Of a DNA stretch of 64,000 nucleotides, positions 15,662 through 22,551 are shown piece after piece. Below the pieces are notes generated by a model. That model was given only the letters and a program-made list of their open reading frames with translations. It did no database searches and was not told where the DNA came from. A program made the translations under genes and the position numbers. Within the stretch, counting starts at the first letter, position 1. Every line of letters starts with the position of its first letter. The DNA is from JACCXG01 sp963785755 (GTDB taxonomy: Bacteria; Acidobacteriota; Vicinamibacteria; Vicinamibacterales; 2-12-FULL-66-21), in NCBI GenBank assembly GCA_963785755.1, contig CAWAXG010000040.1, positions 124,001 through 188,000 of the forward strand, read 5' to 3'.

Positions 15662-17838
15662 GCCTTCGCCGCATATCGTCGATCGTTTCCGCGCTGTGCG
15701 CGTTCACGCTGCTGGCCGGATCAGCGGCAGCCCAGGTGGCGGACTGGCCCAGCGAGCGGCCGCCGCGCCCGTTGTCCGCGCGGGATGTCAAGTTCCCTCC
15801 GTACGTCGTGCGGACCCTCGCCAACGGTCTTCAGGTCATCGCCGTGTCGCACCACGAGCAGCCGGCCGTCAGTCTCAGGCTGCTGATTCGCGCCGGCGGC
15901 GCGCAGGATCCGGCGGACAAGCCGGGGGTGGCGTCACTCGTGGCCGCCGTGCTCGATCAGGGAACGACCAAGCGCACGGCCGAGCAGATCGCCCAGACCA
16001 TCGATTCGATCGGCGGTGTCCTCGGGTCGGGCTCCGGCACGGATCTCACCACCGTCAGCTCGGTCGTGATGAAGGACAGCTTGAACCTGGCGCTCGACCT
16101 CGTCTCGGAGATCGCGCGGACCCCGTCGTTCGCGCAGCAGGAAGTCGAGCTCCAGCGCAAGCAGATACTCTCGGGACTGCAGGTGAGTTACGACGACCCC
16201 GAGTATCTGGCGGGCGTCGTCTTCGATCGTCTGGTCTACGGCTTTCACCCGTATGGCAGTCCGGACGCCGGAACACCGGCATCGATTGCGTCGATTACCC
16301 GCGACGATCTCGTCGCGTACCACAAGGCCTGGTTCGGCGCGAACAACGCGATCCTCGCGATCGTCGGCGACGTGAGCGCGGATGAGGCGTTCGCCGGAGC
16401 CGAGCGCGTGTTCGGTGACTGGGGCAAGTCGAGCAGAACGGCGGAGAAGCCCGTGGACCCGCCGGCACCGACGCGGCGCGTCGTGGTGATCGATCGCCCG
16501 GGCGCGGTGCAGACCGAGATTCGCGTCGGCCACACCGCACCGCCGCGGAAGCATCCTGACTATCTGGCGCTGGATCTGGCGATCAAGATCCTCGGCGGCG
16601 AAGGAGGCAATCGCCTGCACCGTGTCCTTCGCTCGGAGCGCGGCCTCACCTATGGCGCGTCGGCGGACTTGAATGCGTATCGCGATGCAGGAAACATCGT
16701 CGCCGATACCGATACGCGATCGGAGTCGACCGGAGAGGCGCTTCGGCTGCTGGTCGACGAAATGACGCGGCTCCAGAAGCAGCGTGTCAGCGAGCGCGAG
16801 CTGGCGGACGCGCAGGCCTATCTGACCGGCAGCTTCCCGCTGACGATCGAGACGCCAGGCGCGATCGCCCTGCAGGTGCTCAATGCCGTGGTCTATGGTC
16901 TCGATCTGCAGGAGCTGCAGACGTTCCGCGAGCGCGTCAACGCGGTCACCGTGGACGACATCCAGCGCGTGGCGAAAGCGTATCTTCACCCGGATCGTCT
17001 CTCGATCGTGCTCGTCGGCGATGCGAACAAGTTCCAGCGGCAGCTCGCCGGCGTCGGCTTCGATCAGGTCGAGCGCATCCCCGTCAGCGAGCTCGATCTC
17101 AGCGCCGTCGAGCTCCGCAAGAAGGTGCCTGCCGGCGGCGGCCGGTTGCAGCCGGCGAGCTTTCAATCCCCCGCGAAGCTCGAGAGCACCCGTGAGCTGA
17201 TCGACCGTGCCGTCCGCGGCAAGGGAGGCGTCGAGAAGCTCCGATCGATCCAGACGATCCACGCCGTCTCCGACATGCTGATCGAGACGCCGAAGGGCCA
17301 GATCACAGTCCCCTCGACGCTCCGCGTGCGCTATCCGCGCCAGTTCCGCATCGACAGCGACATGCCGGCCGGACCGCTCACCCAGGTCTTCGACAGCGGC
17401 ACCTACTGGGTGCGCGACGCCCGCGGCGTGAAGGTACTTTCAGACGATGCGGCCGAATCGATGCGCCAGAACGTCGTCCGCGACCATATCGCGCTGCTGC
17501 TGGCGTTGAACGACGGGCGGTTGAAGGCGAAACGCGCCGCCGACGTTGTCGTCGACGCCGAGCCGATGCCGGCGCTGGTCATCGATCTCAGGCTGTCAGG
17601 GCCGCTGACGCTCGTGTTCGACGCCACGAGCGGGCTCATCGTTCGTCAGCGATATCCCGCGCGCCTGATACCGGGCCAGATCGAGGAAACCCTGTCGGAC
17701 TATCGCGACGTCAATGGCCTGAAGGTCGCCTTCTCGGTCACCATTCGCCATCCCGGTGAGCCCGCCATCACGCGGGTGATGCGCAGCTTCCAGTACAACG
17801 TCCCGCTCGACGCTTCGGTGTTCGCTCGGCCGAGCTGA
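15658..17838 (+). CDS. M16-like protein without zinc motif, with an extra C-terminal domain
   Basis: A 726-residue exported protein (signal peptide to about residue 28, LLAGSAAAQV). Residues 45-460 match M16 peptidases, with FPPYVVRTLANGLQVIAVSH and LGGEGGNRLHRVLRSERGLT, but the HxxEH motif is replaced by ASLVAAVLDQGT, so this is the inactive partner type. It probably pairs with the catalytic M16 encoded just upstream (ATGA overlap). Residues from about 515 form a separate domain (GKGGVEKLRSIQTIHAVSDM onward) resembling LolA/outer-membrane lipoprotein-sorting folds, an uncommon fusion. The domain match is by pattern only. Confidence 0.88.
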   Translation: MSLRRISSIVSALCAFTLLAGSAAAQVADWPSERPPRPLSARDVKFPPYVVRTLANGLQVIAVSHHEQPAVSLRLLIRAGGAQDPADKPGVASLVAAVLDQGTTKRTAEQIAQTIDSIGGVLGSGSGTDLTTVSSVVMKDSLNLALDLVSEIARTPSFAQQEVELQRKQILSGLQVSYDDPEYLAGVVFDRLVYGFHPYGSPDAGTPASIASITRDDLVAYHKAWFGANNAILAIVGDVSADEAFAGAERVFGDWGKSSRTAEKPVDPPAPTRRVVVIDRPGAVQTEIRVGHTAPPRKHPDYLALDLAIKILGGEGGNRLHRVLRSERGLTYGASADLNAYRDAGNIVADTDTRSESTGEALRLLVDEMTRLQKQRVSERELADAQAYLTGSFPLTIETPGAIALQVLNAVVYGLDLQELQTFRERVNAVTVDDIQRVAKAYLHPDRLSIVLVGDANKFQRQLAGVGFDQVERIPVSELDLSAVELRKKVPAGGGRLQPASFQSPAKLESTRELIDRAVRGKGGVEKLRSIQTIHAVSDMLIETPKGQITVPSTLRVRYPRQFRIDSDMPAGPLTQVFDSGTYWVRDARGVKVLSDDAAESMRQNVVRDHIALLLALNDGRLKAKRAADVVVDAEPMPALVIDLRLSGPLTLVFDATSGLIVRQRYPARLIPGQIEETLSDYRDVNGLKVAFSVTIRHPGEPAITRVMRSFQYNVPLDASVFARPS

Positions 17839-17854
17839 TCGGGTAGAGGGGGCC

Positions 17855-19012
17855 GTGCGGGTCATGATCTCCTGCGGTGAGCCCTCCGGCGATCTGTACG
17901 CTGGCGAGCTTGCGCGCGAGATTCGCGCGGCGGAGCCGTCGGCCACGATCAGCGGCTTCGGCGGCGACCGGCTGCGCGCCGCAGGCGCCAATCTGCTCGG
18001 CGATTTCAGCGGTCTGTCGGTGACCGGCCTGCTCGAAGTCGCCCGGATTCTTCCCCGCACCTACCAGATCTACAGACGGCTGGTCGCGCACGCGAGGGCC
18101 GAGCGGCCGGACGTTTTCGTCGCCGTCGACTTCCCCGACTTCAACTTCACGCTGGCGCGGGCGCTGCGGAAACTCCGCATCCCGATCGTCTACTACATCA
18201 GCCCGCAGCTCTGGGCCTGGCGCCCGGGGCGGATGAAGACGATGCGCCAGATTACGGATCTCGTGCTCGTCATCTTCGAGTTCGAGGAGCGCATCTACCG
18301 TGACGCCGGGGTGCCGGTCGAATGGGTTGGCCACCCGCTCCTGGACGTGATGCCGCCGGCGCGACCGAAGCCGGCATTGCGCGCCGAAATGGGCGCTGCT
18401 CCCGACCAGCCTCTGGTGGCTCTCCTGCCGGGCAGCCGGCGGAACGAGGTTCGCGAAATCCTTCCCAACCTCGTCGCCGCGGCAGAGCAGATTCGCAGCC
18501 GCATTCCGGCGGCTCGATTCGTTGTCGCGCGCGCGCCGCACGTCGGCGACGACTTGCTACTGCCGCTCGCGCGTTTGAGCGGTCCTGCCGCGGCGGTGCT
18601 CGAGGACAGGGCGGACGACATTCTCGAGGCGGCCGATATTGCGCTCGTCGCGTCCGGGACCGTGACTGTTCAGGCGGCGCTGCACCAGTGTCCGATGGTC
18701 GTCGTCTATCGGCTCTCGCCGGTGACCTACCGTCTGGGCCGCCCATTCGTCCAGGTGAACACATTCGCGATGGCCAATCTCGTCGCCGGCAGGCGAGTGG
18801 TCCCCGAGCTCATGCAGGATGAGTTCGTGCCCGAGCGCGTCGCCGAGGAAGCGTTGAAGGTGTTGACCGATCCAGCGAGCGCCTCGCGCGTTCGCGCCGA
18901 TCTCGGAGAGGTGCGCGCGCGTCTCGGCGAGCCGGGCGCGAGCCGTCGCGCGGCGGACGCCGTGCTCCGGGTGGCTCGCCGCCGGCACGGTGGCGCAGCA
19001 GCAGTGCGATAG
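17855..19012 (+). CDS. lpxB: Lipid-A-disaccharide synthase
   Basis: GT-B glycosyltransferase (GT19) that joins UDP-2,3-diacylglucosamine and lipid X into the lipid A disaccharide at the inner membrane. The 385-residue protein shows ISCGEPSGDLYAGELAREIR, VDFPDFNFTLARALRK, YYISPQLWAWRPGRMKTMRQ, LLPGSRRNEVREILPNL and VASGTVTVQAALHQCPMVVV. The start is a GTG at 17855 with a GAGGGG ribosome site. It lies downstream of lpxD and the M16 pair, probably in one transcript. Confidence 0.96.
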   Translation: MRVMISCGEPSGDLYAGELAREIRAAEPSATISGFGGDRLRAAGANLLGDFSGLSVTGLLEVARILPRTYQIYRRLVAHARAERPDVFVAVDFPDFNFTLARALRKLRIPIVYYISPQLWAWRPGRMKTMRQITDLVLVIFEFEERIYRDAGVPVEWVGHPLLDVMPPARPKPALRAEMGAAPDQPLVALLPGSRRNEVREILPNLVAAAEQIRSRIPAARFVVARAPHVGDDLLLPLARLSGPAAAVLEDRADDILEAADIALVASGTVTVQAALHQCPMVVVYRLSPVTYRLGRPFVQVNTFAMANLVAGRRVVPELMQDEFVPERVAEEALKVLTDPASASRVRADLGEVRARLGEPGASRRAADAVLRVARRRHGGAAAVR

Positions 19013-19589
19013 ACTGCGGTCATGTTGCATCGCCGCTGTTGTGTGTTGCTCGTCATCTGCCGGCATCTGTCACGCGTCGCTCAACGCGACCGTGCTCCTG
19101 CCCGCCGAGTTCCGCGAAATCGTCAACGGGTCCGAGGTCATCGCCTTCGGCCGGGTAGTCGACACCACCGTCGAAGAGAGCGACGGCCGGACGCGCGTCG
19201 AGACGCTGGTGACGCTCCGTGTCGACACCTATCTCAAGGGTGGGCTCGGCGACACCCTGGTCTTCAAGGTTCCCGGCGGTCAGGTCGGCCGCTATCGCAC
19301 GATCATGATTGGCGCGCCGGCGTTCACGCCCGGCGACGAGGCGGTCGTTTTCCTGACCGTCCGCGGCGGCGATCGTCCGGCGGTTTTCGGGCTGAACCAG
19401 GGCGTGTTCCGTGTCCGCGTCGACGCGCAGACGAAACGACGCATCGTCGTACCGCCGGCGCTCCTGGCGCGCACCGCATCCCCCGAAACCGTCGTCCGTG
19501 GTTCCGAGTCGCGGCGGTCGGTGCCGCTCGAGATCTTCGGCGCGCAAGTGCAGACGGTGATGGCCGAAGCCGCGCGAGGTGTTCGATGA
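18990..19589 (+). CDS. Hypothetical exported protein, start uncertain
   Basis: About 180-199 residues of unknown function. The body (ATVLLPAEFREIVNGSEVIA onward) is preceded by a Cys/Ala-rich hydrophobic segment that looks like a signal peptide. Two starts compete: a GTG at 18990 overlapping lpxB, or the ATG at 19022, which gives a better charged start (MLHRRCCVLLVI) but is in another frame and would need one extra base near 19056-19059. Its stop overlaps the next gene's ATG, so it belongs with the matrixin-like gene. The family has the look of short secreted proteins that accompany matrixin-like proteases. Confidence 0.65.
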   Translation: MAQQQCDRLRSCCIAAVVCCSSSAGICHASLNATVLLPAEFREIVNGSEVIAFGRVVDTTVEESDGRTRVETLVTLRVDTYLKGGLGDTLVFKVPGGQVGRYRTIMIGAPAFTPGDEAVVFLTVRGGDRPAVFGLNQGVFRVRVDAQTKRRIVVPPALLARTASPETVVRGSESRRSVPLEIFGAQVQTVMAEAARGVR

Positions 19590-20587
19590 GGCGGGGCGCG
19601 CGACTGCCGATGGCTGCCGCCCTCATTCTCATCGCTGCCGTGCCGACGTTCGGATACCTCAAGCTCGGTACGCGCACGCAGACGCGAACGGTCAACATCA
19701 AGTGGGACGACCTGCCGATTCGCTACCTCGTGACCGATCGCGGCGCGCCTCAGGTCACCGCGCAGCAGTTTCAGGCCGCGATCACCAGGGCGTTCACGAC
19801 CTGGGACGCCGTGGAGACTGCGGAAACGTCATCGCAGTTCGTCGGGTTCACCCAGGCGAATCCCACGACGGGCGACGGCATGACGGTCCTCGGCTTCAAC
19901 AGCCGTCCCGATCTCGAACGCGTGCTGGGCGCCACGAACTTCATCGTCGATACGACGACCGGCGAGATCGTCGAGTCCGACATTTTCTTCAACACGGCAC
20001 TCTTCGCATGGTCGGTCGATCCGGCGGGCATCACCGGACGCCATGATCTCGAATCGATAGCCGTCCACGAGATCGGCCACCTGCTGGGCCTCGGGCACTC
20101 GGCGATTGGCGAAACGGAAGTCATTACCGGCGGCCGCCGCGTGCTGGGGGCCGAGTCGGTAATGTTTCCCATCGCGTTTGCCTCCGGTTCCATTCATGAC
20201 CGGACGCTCAAAGTGGACGACATCGCCGGCGTCACCGACATCTATCCCACGACCGAATCGCGGCGGTCGCGGGGGAGCATCAGCGGCAAGGTGACCAAGA
20301 ACGGCGGTGGGGTGCTCGGCGCCCACGTCGTCGCCTTCAACCCCGCCACCGGCGGGCTGGTCGGCGGATTCACTCTGAATGAAGACGGCAGCTTCACGAT
20401 CGCAGGTCTCGAAGCGGGACCGCACGTCCTCCGGGTCGAGCCGCTCGACGACGGCGACATCGAGAGCTTCTTCGACGCCTCGCTGGACGTCGATCTGGAT
20501 TTCCGCGTGCGTTTTCACGACAAGGTCGTCGTCGTCCCGCTCGGTGGCGGAACGCGCAACGTCGAGATCAAGGTGACCCCGAAGTGA
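19586..20587 (+). CDS. Exported matrixin-like zinc metalloprotease with carboxypeptidase-regulatory-like domain
   Basis: A 333-residue protein with a signal peptide (MRRGARLPMAAALILIAAVP). The peptidase part contains the metzincin motif ESIAVHEIGHLLGLGHSAIG (HExxHxxGxxH) followed by a Met-turn candidate ESVMFPIAFA. From about residue 230, GSISGKVTKNGGGVLGAHVV and FTIAGLEAGPHVLRVEPL are typical of a carboxypeptidase-regulatory-like beta-sandwich. It is likely secreted or surface-exposed and starts by overlapping the previous stop. Confidence 0.87.
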   Translation: MRRGARLPMAAALILIAAVPTFGYLKLGTRTQTRTVNIKWDDLPIRYLVTDRGAPQVTAQQFQAAITRAFTTWDAVETAETSSQFVGFTQANPTTGDGMTVLGFNSRPDLERVLGATNFIVDTTTGEIVESDIFFNTALFAWSVDPAGITGRHDLESIAVHEIGHLLGLGHSAIGETEVITGGRRVLGAESVMFPIAFASGSIHDRTLKVDDIAGVTDIYPTTESRRSRGSISGKVTKNGGGVLGAHVVAFNPATGGLVGGFTLNEDGSFTIAGLEAGPHVLRVEPLDDGDIESFFDASLDVDLDFRVRFHDKVVVVPLGGGTRNVEIKVTPK

Positions 20588-20592
20588 GCGCC

Positions 20593-21280
20593 ATGCGACT
20601 GGCCGTTCTCGCCGCTTGCCTCGTTGCCGGTCTTTCCCGGCCGGCACATGCGCAGGTCTACATCGGCTCGGGCGATACGCCCGGCAAAGGATTCGATCGA
20701 AGCTGCCGGTGGCGTCATGTGGTCGCCGGGATTCGACGTCGGCTCCAGCACCGCGGAGCTGACCCGCAGCGGACAAGCGAGCGAGCCGTTCGATCTGTTT
20801 ACGGCCGAGGGAGACGTCGACGGTTTCCCCGGCTTGCACGCGCGCCTCGGCTACTTCCTGTCTCAGTCGATCTCGGTCGAGGCTGGTTTCAGGTTCGCCA
20901 AGCCCGAACTCTGGTACCGTCTCACGGGCGATGCGGAGTCCGCACCCGACGAGACCGCCGTCGAAACTCTGAGCCACTACGTGTTCGACGGCTCGGTGCT
21001 GTTTCACATCACGCAGGCCTCGTTCGGAGGCGGGCGCGGCGTGCCGTTCATCTCGGGCGGCGCCGGCTACGTGCGCGAACTGCACGAAGGGAACGAGCTC
21101 GTCGAGACCGGCAATGAGATCCACGCGACCGGCGGACTCAAGTACTGGTTCGGATCGGGCGGGTCGCGTCTCGGGCTGCGGGTGGAGGCCGGACTCTCCT
21201 CCCGAGAAAATGGATTCGACACGAAGGAAGGGCGCAGGACTTTGCCGCTGGTGCTGGCCGGGCTGACCTACATCTTCTGA
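20593..21280 (+). pseudogene. Outer-membrane beta-barrel-like protein, frameshifted after the signal peptide
   Basis: The ATG at 20593 opens a clear signal peptide (MRLAVLAACLVAGLSRPAHA) and QVYIGSGDTPGKG, after which the frame turns to nonsense. Skipping one T at 20692-20693 gives SIEAAGGVMWSPGFDVGSST and continues to a TGA at 21280, ending in alternating strands and TLPLVLAGLTYIF, a terminal aromatic typical of beta-barrels. Glycine-rich alternating segments (FGGGRGVPFISGGAGYV, LGLRVEAGLSS) support an eight-strand small barrel. Corrected length is about 228 residues. Six bp separate it from the matrixin-like gene. Confidence 0.78.
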
Positions 21281-21297
21281 CCCGCTGCCGCGCCCGG

Positions 21298-22218
21298 TCA
21301 GGTGACCACTCCGTTCACCGCGGCGGGGGTGGCTTCGTGTTCGACACTGATCGTCCGTTCCTCGATGCGGTAATACGCAGTCGTTCGGCCGGCCCATTCG
21401 GCGCCGCTCTGGCCGTTCAGGCCGACGGCCACTTCTCCATGCCAGTCGAGCCGGGCACGGTGCACGTGACCACATAAGACGGCCAATACTCGCGCCTGCT
21501 CCGCCGCTGACCAGAACCGCTCGCGATCGTCGGGATCGATCTCCATCCGCACGGCCACGTTCTGCTTTCGAAGGGAGGAGAACGGCCACCGCACGGACCC
21601 GAAGGCGCGGCTGAAATCCCATTGATACGCCGCGACGGGAAGAGGGTAGTGATGGAGCAGCACGATCAGCGGAGTCGAGCCGCCCTGGGCGCTGAGCCAG
21701 TCGAGTTGGTGATGCGGTATGGCGCCTTCCGCATGCCGAAGGGTGAACACGCCGCGCGAAATCGCCGCGGGCATCCACGGCGCGGTAACGGTATCAATTG
21801 CCGCAAGACGAAAACCTGCCGGGATCGCTTTGACGGAAGGAGGCAGGAGCCCAACACCCGGCGCGCGACGGGCGATCAGCCGGTAGAACTCCCGCCGGCG
21901 CGCGCGGAGGAGCGGCGGTGGATCCCAGAACCTTCCCACCAGCCGCCAGAGGTCCGACCGTTCGCGCGGATGCCCGCCACTCGAAGCCAGATCGTGGTTG
22001 CCATGGATGATCGTCAGCCGATCGGGATCCATCAGTCCGCGCGCGGCCAGCAGAGCGAGCGCGCGCTCGAACAGCGGCGGATGCCAGCGGTCCAGCACAT
22101 CGCCGGTGATCGCCAGATGGTCCGGAGCCCGATCGACGATGCGGTCGAGTTGCCGGGCGAATCCGGCCGCATCGTCTTCGTTGCGGAGGTGCAGATCCGA
22201 CAGGTGGGCGACGATCAC
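21298..22218 (-). CDS. Calcineurin-like metallophosphoesterase
   Basis: A 306-residue cytoplasmic phosphoesterase with every metal-ligand block: HLSDLHLRNEDD, AITGDVLDRW, IIHGNHDLASSGG, VLLHHYPLPV and VLCGHVHRARLDW. It has no signal peptide. The layout is like CpdA/Icc-type and other class III phosphodiesterases, but the substrate cannot be read from the sequence. It is convergent with the beta-barrel gene (17 bp apart) and follows the small gene at 22223 on the same strand. Confidence 0.88.
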   Translation of the reverse strand: MIVAHLSDLHLRNEDDAAGFARQLDRIVDRAPDHLAITGDVLDRWHPPLFERALALLAARGLMDPDRLTIIHGNHDLASSGGHPRERSDLWRLVGRFWDPPPLLRARRREFYRLIARRAPGVGLLPPSVKAIPAGFRLAAIDTVTAPWMPAAISRGVFTLRHAEGAIPHHQLDWLSAQGGSTPLIVLLHHYPLPVAAYQWDFSRAFGSVRWPFSSLRKQNVAVRMEIDPDDRERFWSAAEQARVLAVLCGHVHRARLDWHGEVAVGLNGQSGAEWAGRTTAYYRIEERTISVEHEATPAAVNGVVT

Positions 22219-22222
22219 ACGG

Positions 22223-22429
22223 TCAGATCTTCGTATTCAACGTCGAGTCGCTTTCGGGCATCACCGGATTCTCGTCGTCTTCTATGGGCTGGTCGTACCG
22301 TCGAGGGGTGTAGGTGCCCGCTGTTCGATTCACGGGCTCCTCATCGGAAGAGGCGCTGTTGCGCTCGACCGCCGGGCCCTCCCGCCCGGCCGTGAGCCCG
22401 CTCGCCGATTGTGTCGACTGCTCAGCCAT
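22223..22429 (-). CDS. Small hydrophilic hypothetical protein
   Basis: A 68-residue protein, MAEQSTQSASGLTAGREGPA at the start and an acidic tail (QPIEDDENPVMPESDSTL). It is low in hydrophobic residues and probably disordered. The ATG at 22429 has an AGGAGAGG ribosome site, which is the main support that it is a real gene. It lies 4 bp upstream of the metallophosphoesterase on the minus strand. Confidence 0.5.
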   Translation of the reverse strand: MAEQSTQSASGLTAGREGPAVERNSASSDEEPVNRTAGTYTPRRYDQPIEDDENPVMPESDSTLNTKI

Positions 22430-22551
22430 GAACCACCTCTCCTGACACGGTAGTGGCAAGGGCCGTACCCGCGCGTGATAGCGTCGAAGCGTGGCCGCGG
22501 GTCCGGGTTCAGCAGTTCTCCCGTCCGGCGCTGATCAACTATGATCTTGTG

